Made by a program: the position numbers and the translations under genes
Notes under the pieces: generated by a model
Told to the model about the DNA's origin: nothing
The model's input: the letters and a program-made list of their open reading frames with translations, nothing else
Database searches by the model: none
DNA from: JAAZAI01 sp050942875
Lineage (GTDB): Bacteria > Verrucomicrobiota > Kiritimatiellia > RFP12 > UBA3636
Assembly: GCA_050942875.1 (NCBI GenBank)
Contig: JBMNOD010000014.1
Location: 1-55,827, forward strand
Direction of reading: 5' to 3'
DNA: 55,827 nt
Part shown: positions 43,963-53,014 of the stretch, piece after piece
Layout: each line of letters begins with the position of its first letter
How positions within the stretch are numbered: position 1 is the stretch's first letter

Positions 43963-45040
43963 AACATCGCTCGCCAATCTCGCATCGCTCGCAGATGAAC
44001 AAACCCGTTGCATCACCGCCGAAAACCCGACCGGCGCCCCCGGCATGGGCGGCCGGGCCGAACCTGGCGACCCCGCGACGCGCAACGTCAACAACGCCTC
44101 CCGATCCGCACGCGATCTCGGGCGCGGCTGGAAAGTCAACCCCTACTTCATCGTCAATTCCGGCGAGACGGTCTCCCTCGCCGACATCCAGGGCCCGGGC
44201 GTCATCCGGCACATCTGGATGACACCCACCGGCGTCTGGCGCTTCTCGATCCTGCGCATCTATTGGGACGACGAAACGACGCCCTCGGTCGAAGTGCCGC
44301 TCGGCGATTTCTTCTGCCAAGGCTGGGACACGTATGCACACGTCAATTCCGCCGCCGTCTGCGTCAACCCCGGCCGCGCCTTCAACTGCTACTGGCCCAT
44401 GCCGTTCCGTCGGCGCTGCCGCATGACAATTGAAAACGTCAACGACAAGGAGCCGATGACGATCTTCTACCGCATCGACTATGCGCTCAAGCCCGTTGCC
44501 GACGACCAAGCGTATTTCCATGCGCAATTTCGCCGCACGCGCTACAACGAAACCTCGGACTTCACCATCGTCGACGGCATCCGCGGCCGCGGCCACTTCG
44601 TCGGCACGTACCTGGCTTGGGGCGTGCGCAACAACGGCTGGTGGGGTGAAGGCGAAGAAAAATTCTTCATCGACGACGACGACGAATTCCCGACGATCTG
44701 CGGCACGGGGCTCGAGGACTATTTCTGCGGCAGCTACAACTTCGACCGTGAAGGACGCTACCAGGTGTTCACCACGCCCTACGCCGGCCTCTGCCAAGTG
44801 ATTTGCCCCGACGGCGCCTACCAATCGCAGCAACGCTTCGGCCTCTACCGCTGGCACATCCCTGATCCCGTGCGCTTCACCCGCCGCCTTCGCATGACAA
44901 TCCAGGATCTCGGCTGGCGCCACGACGGGCGCTACCTCCAGCAGCACTCCGACATCGCCGCGACGTCTTTCTGGTACCAAGCCGAACCACACGCCGCATT
45001 CCCGACGTTCCCCGGCTGGCGCGAACTCGAAACCCTCTAG
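43952..45040 (+). CDS. DUF2961 / GH172-type glycoside hydrolase
   Basis: This 362-aa protein lacks a signal peptide. It matches the DUF2961 (GH172) fold of two jelly rolls: GPGVIRHIWMTP, WDDETTPSVEVPLGDFF, FNCYWPMPFRRRCRMTIEN, and the signature CGTGLEDYFCGSYNF with E255 as likely catalytic acid. FGLYRWHIPDPVRF closes the core. GH172 enzymes act on alpha-fructofuranosides and arabinofuranosides. The start overlaps the end of the GH42-like gene by 11 bp, with AGGACAATCCACC upstream, so the two are co-transcribed. Cytoplasmic location suggests it trims imported oligosaccharides. Confidence 0.85.
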   Translation: MTFETSLANLASLADEQTRCITAENPTGAPGMGGRAEPGDPATRNVNNASRSARDLGRGWKVNPYFIVNSGETVSLADIQGPGVIRHIWMTPTGVWRFSILRIYWDDETTPSVEVPLGDFFCQGWDTYAHVNSAAVCVNPGRAFNCYWPMPFRRRCRMTIENVNDKEPMTIFYRIDYALKPVADDQAYFHAQFRRTRYNETSDFTIVDGIRGRGHFVGTYLAWGVRNNGWWGEGEEKFFIDDDDEFPTICGTGLEDYFCGSYNFDREGRYQVFTTPYAGLCQVICPDGAYQSQQRFGLYRWHIPDPVRFTRRLRMTIQDLGWRHDGRYLQQHSDIAATSFWYQAEPHAAFPTFPGWRELETL

Positions 45041-45053
45041 CCTCCCCCGCCAC

Positions 45054-48000
45054 ATGAGCCGACCCACCTGCCTCACGACCGAATGCCGCCGCGACCCCGT
45101 CGGCATCGACGTCCCGCGTCCACGCCTCTCCTGGGTGCCGCCCGCCCGACAAAGCGCCTACGAAATCGACGCCCCGGGCCTGTGGCAATCCGGACGCGTG
45201 GAAAGCGGCGAGTCCCTCGGCATCGCCTGGGGCGGACCGCCCCTCCCGACCGGCGCGCGCGTCGCATGGCGCGTGCGCATCTGGGATGCGGAAGGACGCG
45301 CAAGCGACTGGTCGAACACCGCCACCTGGGTGCAGGGCGTGATGGATGCCGACGACTGGGCCAACGCGCGCTGGATCGGCGCGCCACCGGAGATGTTCGA
45401 CGATTTCGACTGGGCCAACGCGCGCTGGATGGGCCGGCACGGCGCACACGACCGCATGCACGACGGACAAGTCGAATGCAACTTCAGCCACGCGCTCGAC
45501 CTCCCAGGCGTGCCGCCGAAAGCAATGGCCTGGCTCCTGGGATCCGGCGGCAAAACCGACCTCCTCGTGAACGGCGTGCGCATTCTCGGCGACCCAGGCC
45601 CTTCGTGCAACGCGCGCTACGACCGCCGGCATCCCGACGTGCGCGACATCGCGCCCTACCTCCGCCCCGGCCGCAACACGCTCCAGATCCGCGTCCGCAT
45701 GCCGCCCGACGCGGAGCAACCGCCCGCCGTGCTCTTCGCGCTTGTCGAAGACTGGGGCGCCCCCGCGCTCGCCGCGAGCGGCGCGGACTGGGAAGGCGCC
45801 GGGCTCGACCTCGGCCCCGCCGACTCGCCGCCCTTCGGCCTTCCCGCGCCCATCGCCCGCCGCGAACGAAGCGCCCCCGCATTCGAAAAGGCATTCGACG
45901 TCCGCCCCGGGCTTCAACGCGCCACGCTCTTCATCACCGGCCTCGGGTTCTACGAAGCCTTCCTGGGCGGACGCCGTGTCGGGAACAAAGTCCTCGACCC
46001 GGCGCCGACAGCCTACGACAAGACCGTGCTCTACTCGACCTACGTCGTCGAACGCATGCTCCGTCCCGGGCGCAACGCGCTCCGCGTGCTCCTCGGCCAC
46101 GGCTGGTTCGATGTCGCAGCCGACGTGACCTGGCAGTTCCACCGCGCGCCGTGGCGCGGTGCGCCGCGCCTGCTCGCGCGCCTCGTGCTGGAATACGCGG
46201 ACGGCTCGCGCGACGATGTCGTCTCCGACGCCTCGTGGCGCGAGATCCCTTCGCCCGTCTCCTGCGACAGCATGCGCGAAAGCGAGACGATCGGCGCCCC
46301 GATGCCGGGCGACGCCGATCTCCGCGCCCGCACCGTCCATGCGGCCGTCGTCCCCGCGCCGGCGGGCCGTCTCGCCGCCGCCACGCTTCCCGGCGCCGTG
46401 CGAGGCCGTCCGATCGCGCCGGTCTCCCTGGAGCGTCTCGGGCCGCGTTCGTTCCTCGCCTCGTTCCCGGCGAATCTCGCCGGACACGTCCGCGCACGGT
46501 TTCGCGGCCTCCGCGCCGGCGACGTCGTCGCCGTGCGCTACGACGAACGCCTCGACGTCGATCCCTTCACCGACAAGATTCGCGCCCTCGAACCGTGGCG
46601 CTACGATGAAATGCCGTGGTGCTTCCCGCGCATCATCAACGGCGCCTATTTCGGAGGGCGCGGCGCGGAGGTGCTGCCCGGCGCCGACTTCGCGCTCGAC
46701 CGATTCGTCGCGCGCGGCGGACGCGCCACGGAGACCTACGAACCGCGCTTCACCTACAATGGCTTCCGCTACGCGCGCCTCGACGGCCTCCGCCACGCGC
46801 CGCGTCCGGGCGACATCGCCGCGATTCCCGTCCAGACCGACTTCCCCGCCATCTCGACCCTCCGCACCTCCGATTCCACGCTCAACGCGCTTCTCGCGGC
46901 GGCCGACCGCTCCTACCGTTCGAACTTCACCGACGGCTTCCCGACCGACTGCCCGCACCGCGAAAAGAACGGCTGGACGTGCGACGGCGCCATGGCCTCC
47001 GAATTCGCGCAGTATGCCTACGAAAACACGGCCGCCTACGCGAAATGGTGCGGCGATCTGATCGACTCGCAGAATCCCGACGGCTCCATCCCCGGCATCG
47101 TGCCGTCGTCCGGCTGGGGCTATGACTGGGGCAACGGCGCCGACTGGGACCACACGCTCACGATCGTTCCCTGGCACCTCTGGGCCTACCGCGGCGACCG
47201 CCGCACGCTGGAACGCATCTACCCCGCGGTGCGCCGCTACGTCGCCTACGCGGAATCGCGCCTCACCCCCGAAGGGCTCGCCGATTTCGGCCTTGGCGAC
47301 TGGTGCCCTGTTTCAACCGAACCCGATCGCGCCCTCTGCTGCACCTGCTACCACCGCCAGACGCTCGTCCTCGCCGCGCGCATGGCCTCGCTGCTTGGGC
47401 GCCCCGCCGACGCCGCCCGCTTCCGCAAACGCGCCGAGGCCGCCCGCTCGGCCTTCCACCGCGCCTTCCATCGAGGCGGCGGCGTCTATGGCGATCCGGA
47501 AAAAGGGCCGCAGACCTCGCAGGCAATGGCGCTTGAGTTCGGCATGGTTCCACCGGAACGCCTCGCCGACGCCCGCGCCGCGCTCGTCGCCGCCGTCCGC
47601 CGCGCGGGCAATCGCTTCGATGGCGGCCTGCACGGCGGCAAGCACGTCTTCCGCGCGCTCTCCCGCGCAGGGCACACGGCGCTCGCGCTCGACATGCTCC
47701 TCGCAACCGGCCCCGACACCTTCACGCGGATGCTTGCGACCGGCGACGGCACGCTCCACGAGTCGCTCGGCGACATCCACAACTCGCGCAACCACGTCAT
47801 GTTCGGCGACTTCGTCTGCTGGGCATGGCAATTTCTCGCCGGCATCCGCCTCGACGCGGCGGACGAAGCGACGCCCGAGGTCGCGGCAATCGATCCGGTC
47901 GCCCCGGCCTTCCGCCGCGTCGTCGTCGCCCCCGTGCCCGTCGCGCGGCTTTCGCATGTGGACGCCTCGATCCGCACGCCCTACGGACGCCTTGCCGCCG

Positions 48001-48182
48001 CATGGACGCGCGGCGAGGACGGCCGCGTCCGCTACCGCGTCCGCGTCCCGCCCGCAATCGACGCAACGCTCTGCCTCCCCGACAATCCCGACGGCACCCC
48101 GCCACCCGCCCCGCGCGGCTGGCGTCCCATCGGCCGGGGCAACCGCTTCGGAACGCCGACGACGGAATTCGCCAGACCCTGA
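45054..48182 (+). CDS. alpha-L-rhamnosidase (GH78)
   Basis: This 1042-aa enzyme shows the normal GH78 layout. N-terminal beta domains read VGIDVPRPRLSWV and RVRIWDAEG. The Bac_rhamnosid_N-like region is LFITGLGFYEAFLGGRRVGNKVLDP. The (alpha/alpha)6 barrel carries DCPHREKNGWTCD, where D632, E637 and D644 match the spacing of the three acidic residues in Bacillus RhaB. E903 in TLHESLG is the likely base, and the domain ends with the usual beta-sandwich. It releases L-rhamnose from plant or microbial glycans. No signal peptide is apparent. It is 13 bp from the GH172 gene. Confidence 0.92.
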   Translation: MSRPTCLTTECRRDPVGIDVPRPRLSWVPPARQSAYEIDAPGLWQSGRVESGESLGIAWGGPPLPTGARVAWRVRIWDAEGRASDWSNTATWVQGVMDADDWANARWIGAPPEMFDDFDWANARWMGRHGAHDRMHDGQVECNFSHALDLPGVPPKAMAWLLGSGGKTDLLVNGVRILGDPGPSCNARYDRRHPDVRDIAPYLRPGRNTLQIRVRMPPDAEQPPAVLFALVEDWGAPALAASGADWEGAGLDLGPADSPPFGLPAPIARRERSAPAFEKAFDVRPGLQRATLFITGLGFYEAFLGGRRVGNKVLDPAPTAYDKTVLYSTYVVERMLRPGRNALRVLLGHGWFDVAADVTWQFHRAPWRGAPRLLARLVLEYADGSRDDVVSDASWREIPSPVSCDSMRESETIGAPMPGDADLRARTVHAAVVPAPAGRLAAATLPGAVRGRPIAPVSLERLGPRSFLASFPANLAGHVRARFRGLRAGDVVAVRYDERLDVDPFTDKIRALEPWRYDEMPWCFPRIINGAYFGGRGAEVLPGADFALDRFVARGGRATETYEPRFTYNGFRYARLDGLRHAPRPGDIAAIPVQTDFPAISTLRTSDSTLNALLAAADRSYRSNFTDGFPTDCPHREKNGWTCDGAMASEFAQYAYENTAAYAKWCGDLIDSQNPDGSIPGIVPSSGWGYDWGNGADWDHTLTIVPWHLWAYRGDRRTLERIYPAVRRYVAYAESRLTPEGLADFGLGDWCPVSTEPDRALCCTCYHRQTLVLAARMASLLGRPADAARFRKRAEAARSAFHRAFHRGGGVYGDPEKGPQTSQAMALEFGMVPPERLADARAALVAAVRRAGNRFDGGLHGGKHVFRALSRAGHTALALDMLLATGPDTFTRMLATGDGTLHESLGDIHNSRNHVMFGDFVCWAWQFLAGIRLDAADEATPEVAAIDPVAPAFRRVVVAPVPVARLSHVDASIRTPYGRLAAAWTRGEDGRVRYRVRVPPAIDATLCLPDNPDGTPPPAPRGWRPIGRGNRFGTPTTEFARP

Positions 48183-48258
48183 AACCCTGCTACGACGTTT
48201 CCGCCGGAGAATGGCCGAAAAATTGAGCCGCCTTGGATGATGACAGGATGAACGCGAC

Positions 48259-49581
48259 ATGAAAACCTTTGCAACCCATGTGCCACCAGCCTCGAAACTG
48301 GATGATGCCCAACGACGTTACGGGCGCATCTGCGCCTATGCCTCGACATGGTTTGGCTGCTATGCCGAGGTGATGATCGACTCGAGCGCGATTGTGATCG
48401 TCTACATGACGCTCCTGCACAGCGGCCCGACGATGACGATGCTCTCGACCTCGTTTCCCGCACTGGCCGCGATCCTGCTGACCATTCCCGCCGCGGGCAT
48501 TGCCAGCCGCATCGGTTTGCGCCACTCCTATTCCGCCGCCTGCCATATCGGCTGCGGCGGCATGCTGTTGATGGCGCTCGCCGCCTTCTTCCCCGGACCG
48601 TTCGACATGTACGGCGTGCTGCTGGGCTGTCTGATCTACAACCTCTCGCGGCCGCTCTACGGCGTCACATGGTATCCGCTGCTCGACAATGTCCTGCTCC
48701 CTTCCGAGCGCGGCGCGTTTTTCAGCGCGATGCGCTTCTCCTACCTTGCGTTGACGACGACAAGCTTCTTCCTCATCAGTCTGGCGCTGGGGAAGGAGCC
48801 GCCAATCTGGGCGCTGCAAGTGGTGATCGCGGTGGTTGGCATGCTGATGCTGGGCCGCAAGCACTTCCTGGACCGGCTGCCGGTAGAGGAGCCGCCGGCT
48901 GGAGAACGCCACTACGATCTCTGGCGGGCTCTCGCCATCTCCATCCGCAACCGTCCACTTGTTGGCTGGGCGGTCTATAGCTGCTGCATCGGGCTGGCGT
49001 CAAGCGCGCTGCTGCCGCTGACCATGATCTATCTCAAGCACGAGGCGATGGCGAACGCCAAGGAGGTTCAGTTGATTTCGGTGGTCTACATGGTCGGCCT
49101 GATTCTCAGCCACCTTGTGGCGTCGCGGTTGCTGCGCAGGTTCGGTGTGCGCTGGCTCCAGCCCGCCGGGCATCTGGCCTTCATCATGTGCGCGCTGGGA
49201 CTCGCCTTCCTGAATCACAACATTCCGCACTTCTTCTGGTGGATCGGCGGGATCATGTTCCTGCTGGGATTCGCGACGGCGAACGGCATCAACTGCTACT
49301 CGATGGAACTGATGGCGCTGGCTCGCCCCGACAACCGGACGATGGCCACGGCCTTCCTCTCGACCTACAGCTCGATCGGCGGTCTCAGCAGCCGGTTCCT
49401 CACGTCGTTCGTTTTGGGCGCGGGCATGCTGGTTCCGCATTGGACATGCGGAGGGATTGCCTTCTGCAGCTACCAGACGCTTTTCCTCTTCTTCAGCGCA
49501 TTGCTGGTCTTTTTCCTGCTGCTCCTCTTCCTCGTGCCCTCCATCGTGCCGCACGCCCGCGACTACTACATGCCCTATTGA
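48259..49581 (+). CDS. MFS permease, probable oligosaccharide or sugar importer
   Basis: This 440-aa inner-membrane protein has about twelve transmembrane helices in two halves separated by a charged loop (about 205-235). Loop motifs such as ASRIGLRHSYSAA after helix 2 and ASRLLRRFGVRWLQPAG in the second half fit the major facilitator superfamily, although the subfamily is not recognised. As the last gene of the glycan run after rhamnosidase it likely imports the released sugars or oligosaccharides. A GGGACAGTCCC hairpin with a short T-run follows at 49648. Confidence 0.82.
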   Translation: MKTFATHVPPASKLDDAQRRYGRICAYASTWFGCYAEVMIDSSAIVIVYMTLLHSGPTMTMLSTSFPALAAILLTIPAAGIASRIGLRHSYSAACHIGCGGMLLMALAAFFPGPFDMYGVLLGCLIYNLSRPLYGVTWYPLLDNVLLPSERGAFFSAMRFSYLALTTTSFFLISLALGKEPPIWALQVVIAVVGMLMLGRKHFLDRLPVEEPPAGERHYDLWRALAISIRNRPLVGWAVYSCCIGLASSALLPLTMIYLKHEAMANAKEVQLISVVYMVGLILSHLVASRLLRRFGVRWLQPAGHLAFIMCALGLAFLNHNIPHFFWWIGGIMFLLGFATANGINCYSMELMALARPDNRTMATAFLSTYSSIGGLSSRFLTSFVLGAGMLVPHWTCGGIAFCSYQTLFLFFSALLVFFLLLLFLVPSIVPHARDYYMPY

Positions 49582-49645
49582 AAGGGAGGGAAACCAGCCA
49601 CAAGAACCTTTCGGCTCGTTGACCCCCGGCCGCCAGCCAGGCAGC

Positions 49646-49663
49646 CAGGGACAGTCCCTTTTC
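49646..49663 (+). terminator. terminator-like hairpin after the MFS gene
   Basis: GGGACAGTCCC (49648-49658) is followed by TTTT. It is a short variant of the GGGGACAGACCCC repeat, lying between convergent genes. Confidence 0.45.
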
Positions 49664-49685
49664 GTTGCCGAGCGTCATGTTTCCG

Positions 49686-51005
49686 TTACTGGTGAACGAG
49701 CGTGTCGCACGTCACGCGAAAGCCGGTGGCATTGTAATAGCCGTCCAACGAAGTCGGATTGCTCAGACTGCGTGCGGCCGAGCGGCAAGCCGTGGATCCG
49801 GATCCCCAGCCGCCGCCACGAGACACGCGGGATGTTCCTGATGCCGGGCCGAGATCAGGGTCGATTTCAGACAAGTCGCTCTGATACCAGTCCAGGCAAT
49901 GCTCCTGGACGTTGCCAAGCATGTCATAGAGGCCGAAGGCGTTCGGTTGATGGCTTCCGACCTTGCTCGTGCCACAATAGGAAGCCGGCTTCCCGATATA
50001 GCCAACCGGTTCCGAATCATTCCCATGATAGCCCCCGTTGTACCGGTAGCGAGCAAGCAGGTTCAGGTTCGGGTCGGAAAGCGTCGTCCATGTGATGTTC
50101 GCGACTCCGGAATAAAGGGCGCCGCCCGTTCCGGCACGACAGGCGAACTCCCACTCCGCCTCGACCGGCAAGTCAAAACTGTCAATCCCCGTAAAAGCGC
50201 GCAACTTGCCGAGAAAACCCGTTGACACGACGGCATGTCCGTCGCTGGGCCAATCATGGCCAGAAGCCGCCGCACCCCGAAGTTGTTCGTATGGCACTCT
50301 CTCGACAGGCCGCGTCCTGTAGTCGTCCTCGTTGTTGAAATACGAAGGACGGCGAATGGAGATGTCCTGTCCGATGAAGAAAAGTTCATACTGGCGCTGG
50401 GTGACCGGATAGATCCCCATGTAGAAGTCGCGGCTCAGCGTGACAAGGCGCGCGTTTTCGCTTCCGGACGTGCTGCGTCCGTACTCGTCGCCTGGCGATC
50501 CCATCCGCCACCGGACGCCGCCAGCCGGTATTTTGCGCATCACGAGATAGTCGGTCTTGTAGACGTCGTTCGTAATGTCCTGGGGAAATTCCCCGGCCGT
50601 CGCGTAATACTCGACCAGACCTTGGTTGACGAGTGAAATCGCCATGTAATCCGGCGGCGAATTCGTCGGCCAAGCGGTCACGACGGCCGTGACGCCATCG
50701 GCAATGGCATGTCCCGGCCACGCCTTGCGCGCCTGCCAGGTCACGCGCCTGTCGCCCGGCTTCACCATCTTGTGCACGTCGCCAGACATGTAGCGGAGAT
50801 TCTCGCCTCCGATCGACACGCCGTTCGTACAGATGTCGACGGTCACGATCGCTGGTTCGTTCTCGAGTGTGAACTCGATCTGCACGCGTCGCGTCGCATC
50901 CTGCCACATTGTCACGCTCTGGTCGCGAATGACCGGCCCCGCAAAAACGGCGCCGGCGGCAAGCCCCCAGACCACGGGCATCATCATCTTGCTCATCTTG
51001 CTCAT
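49686..51005 (-). CDS. secreted FGE/SUMF1-like protein C
   Basis: This 439-aa third member of the family in this window has signal peptide MSKMSKMMMPVVWGLAAGAVFA. The shared beta domain reads VIRDQSVTMWQDATRRVQIEFTL..IVTVDICTNGVSIGG. The FGE fold contains FYMGIYPVTQRQYELFF, FDLPVEAEWEFACRAGTGG, NAFGLYDMLGNVQEHCLDWY and RVSRGGGWGSGSTACRSAARS. The single cysteine and absence of the second active-site cysteine argue against formylglycine synthesis. GAAAGGAGTGCAAG precedes the ATG. It lies 16 nt after the 73-aa small secreted protein gene, the same pairing as at 37.1-38.8 kb. Confidence 0.8.
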   Translation of the reverse strand: MSKMSKMMMPVVWGLAAGAVFAGPVIRDQSVTMWQDATRRVQIEFTLENEPAIVTVDICTNGVSIGGENLRYMSGDVHKMVKPGDRRVTWQARKAWPGHAIADGVTAVVTAWPTNSPPDYMAISLVNQGLVEYYATAGEFPQDITNDVYKTDYLVMRKIPAGGVRWRMGSPGDEYGRSTSGSENARLVTLSRDFYMGIYPVTQRQYELFFIGQDISIRRPSYFNNEDDYRTRPVERVPYEQLRGAAASGHDWPSDGHAVVSTGFLGKLRAFTGIDSFDLPVEAEWEFACRAGTGGALYSGVANITWTTLSDPNLNLLARYRYNGGYHGNDSEPVGYIGKPASYCGTSKVGSHQPNAFGLYDMLGNVQEHCLDWYQSDLSEIDPDLGPASGTSRVSRGGGWGSGSTACRSAARSLSNPTSLDGYYNATGFRVTCDTLVHQ

Positions 51006-51021
51006 CTTGCACTCCTTTCAG

Positions 51022-51243
51022 TCAACGAATAAGAATTATAAGGCCCGGCGGCATCGTGTTCAATCCGGCGGGATCGGAAACGCCGTAATCGCCCACCGTC
51101 GAATCGAAGTTCGGCAACGGACGCGACACGCTGGTCTCAGGCGCAGGCGGACGCCCCGAGGTGTCATACGTCCACGGGATCTCATCCGCGGCATGAACCA
51201 GGCCAAGACCCATTCCACAGACAACGAGCAGACAGACTCTCAT
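51022..51243 (-). CDS. small secreted protein (73 aa) with LIILIR tail, partner of FGE-like protein C
   Basis: Translation from ATG at 51243 (AAAGG 9 nt upstream) gives 73 aa. A signal peptide (MRVCLLVVCGMGLGLVHA) is followed by a proline/serine-rich stretch, FDSTVGDYG, and the end PPGLIILIR. FDS and the LII..R terminus match the 71-aa protein at 37133-37348. An in-frame upstream ATG at 51294 would put charged residues before the signal peptide and is less likely. Cysteines occur only in the signal peptide. It lies between the TIM-barrel gene (28 nt) and the FGE-like gene (16 nt), an evident operon. No known family. Confidence 0.6.
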   Translation of the reverse strand: MRVCLLVVCGMGLGLVHAADEIPWTYDTSGRPPAPETSVSRPLPNFDSTVGDYGVSDPAGLNTMPPGLIILIR

Positions 51244-51271
51244 TTTCTTTGACCTTTCGTTAGGGTTTGCA

Positions 51272-52906
51272 TCATTTCCAAGGAATCTCGACAACGCGGA
51301 TGTCGGCGAACTTCGTCACCATGCCGCGACCGGGCCGATGGCTGACCGTCGCGTGGACCGCCACCTGGTCCTGCCCCGGCTGGGCGACGACCGTCGTCAC
51401 GCCGTAACGCCAGCCGTCGCCGGAGCCCGGCTCGGGAAAGGCGATCGTGTAGTGGCGGTCCGCCCGCGTGAGGGCGCCCTCCTTCATCCACGTGACATTC
51501 AGCCAACCGTCGCCCTTGACCCAGCCGCCGACGGCATAGAGCTTGCCGGGAAGGACCGTGGCGCCATTGAGGTAGCAGCCTTTGACGACGTTGCTTGCCA
51601 CGAGAACGTCGCCCTGTGCGCCCGGCGGCAGGTCGGTCTTCTCCGTCCAGTGCGCGCACGCGGTCTTCGACAGGCCCTGATGGAACTCGTCGTTCCAGAA
51701 GCCCCACGCATTCTTCATCATCTGTCCCGCCCGCTGCGCGGCATCGTCGGCGGCGAGCGCCTCCTTCGCGAGCTCGACGGGATCCGTCACCGCGCGGATC
51801 GACCGGGTGAAGCCCGGCAGGACGTCTTCCCACGTATGGCGGCCCTCGTTGCGGACCTTCGCGAAACGCTCGCTCTTCGCGACCGTGGCATGGGGCGCGT
51901 CCTGGCGCCAGTTGACGATCATGTGCTTCTCGCCGTAGATCCACAGGTAGTCGGTCGCGACGCGCGCGCCCTGCGAGATGTTGGCGCTGAACTTCGACAC
52001 GCGCGTCCCGTCCGGCCCGTTGCCGAAATACCAGAGCCCCGGCTCGTTGACGTACATGTCCAAGTAGATGCCCGACGAGACGGAAAGCTGCGACTTGTAC
52101 TTGTCGCGGAGTTCCGGCGGAACGAGCGCCAGCGCCCCCTGATGCTGCTCCCATGCCCGCTTGTAATAATCGTTGTCGGCCGCATCGTTGAAGTACCCGC
52201 TCTCATCGCCGTCGACAAGCTTCGCCTCGGACGGCATCGAATCGAGAAGCCCCGCCAGGAAGTCCACCCAGAGGTCGCCGAAGCGGACTTTCTCCAGGCG
52301 CGGATCGCAGTCGTTGGTGTAATACGGACGATGCTCGGAATACGTCCAGAAGAAGAGCAGCACCGCCTCTGGATGTTTCGCGAAGATCGCCCGGCCGACT
52401 TCCATTCCCCGCTTCCTGGCAAGCGTCGTCGCCGCCTCGTAGGGCATCTTGTCCTTGAGGTCGTCATACCGCCACTGCTGAACATTCGGATAGTCCTCAT
52501 TGTCCAGCATCAGCCCCTTGAGCCCGCCCCGGCGGGCGATGTCCGCGAACACGCCCCGTTGCTCGGCGAACGTGGCCCACCCCGCGTCGTCGTCCCAGGC
52601 GATGCGTTTGCCCGGCACGAAGTTCGACATCAGCAGACTCTCGCGCAGGCCCCGGTGGCCGGCGTACTGCCTGAGGCAGCGGACGATCTCCTCATGGTCC
52701 CCCTTGGGCAACACGGCGACGCCGTCCACGCCGGACGCGTCGAAAAGAGCGGCGTTCTCCAGAATCTCCTGCGGCGTTGCCGTCATGAGATCCCAGCCAT
52801 GCGCGATGATCTTCGTCCGCGTCAGCCCCGGAACTTCGCCAAGGCAAACGCCAACCAGGCCCGCGGCAAGAATCGCACCAGAAAAAATCCTCGAATAATC
52901 CATCAT
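51272..52906 (-). CDS. secreted putative glycoside hydrolase (TIM-barrel) with C-terminal CBM-like domain
   Basis: This 544-aa protein has a signal peptide (about 1-23, ending VGVCLG). A probable TIM barrel follows (TKIIAHGWDLM, GGLKGLMLDNEDYP, AVLLFFWTYSEHRPYY, LVDGDESGYFND, SSGIYLDMYVNEPGLWYFG). The acidic residues in LDNEDY and GDES are catalytic candidates. The last ~130 residues resemble a CBM4/9-type beta-sandwich (YAVGGWVKGDGWLNVTWMKEG). The family was not identified with confidence. It is first in an operon with a small secreted protein and FGE-like protein C, behind the promoter at 52957-52985. Confidence 0.65.
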   Translation of the reverse strand: MMDYSRIFSGAILAAGLVGVCLGEVPGLTRTKIIAHGWDLMTATPQEILENAALFDASGVDGVAVLPKGDHEEIVRCLRQYAGHRGLRESLLMSNFVPGKRIAWDDDAGWATFAEQRGVFADIARRGGLKGLMLDNEDYPNVQQWRYDDLKDKMPYEAATTLARKRGMEVGRAIFAKHPEAVLLFFWTYSEHRPYYTNDCDPRLEKVRFGDLWVDFLAGLLDSMPSEAKLVDGDESGYFNDAADNDYYKRAWEQHQGALALVPPELRDKYKSQLSVSSGIYLDMYVNEPGLWYFGNGPDGTRVSKFSANISQGARVATDYLWIYGEKHMIVNWRQDAPHATVAKSERFAKVRNEGRHTWEDVLPGFTRSIRAVTDPVELAKEALAADDAAQRAGQMMKNAWGFWNDEFHQGLSKTACAHWTEKTDLPPGAQGDVLVASNVVKGCYLNGATVLPGKLYAVGGWVKGDGWLNVTWMKEGALTRADRHYTIAFPEPGSGDGWRYGVTTVVAQPGQDQVAVHATVSHRPGRGMVTKFADIRVVEIPWK

Positions 52907-52956
52907 TGACTCGCAACATCCTCGGACAACGCCTGCATCCGATGTCCATGCCCAAA

Positions 52957-52985
52957 AGTATAGCCCATTCCTGCATTGACGTCAA
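52957..52985 (-). promoter_or_regulatory. promoter with TTGACGTCAA palindrome over the -35
   Basis: On the minus strand, TTGACG (52985-52980), 17-bp spacer, TATACT (52962-52957), about 50 bp before the ATG at 52906. The perfect palindrome TTGACGTCAA at 52976-52985 covers the -35 box and could bind a dimeric regulator. Confidence 0.65.
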
Positions 52986-53014
52986 CTCCTCCCCAAAAAA
53001 AATGGAGGGCTCCG

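Noticed and set aside
44877..47177. 766-codon minus-strand frame opposite the GH172 and GH78 genes
   Set aside because: Crosses two well-supported genes and has shadow-type composition with no recognisable motif.
51022..51294. 90-aa version of the small secreted protein from ATG at 51294
   Set aside because: It would place 17 charged residues before the signal peptide and overlap the upstream gene; ATG at 51243 has a suitable ribosome-binding site.
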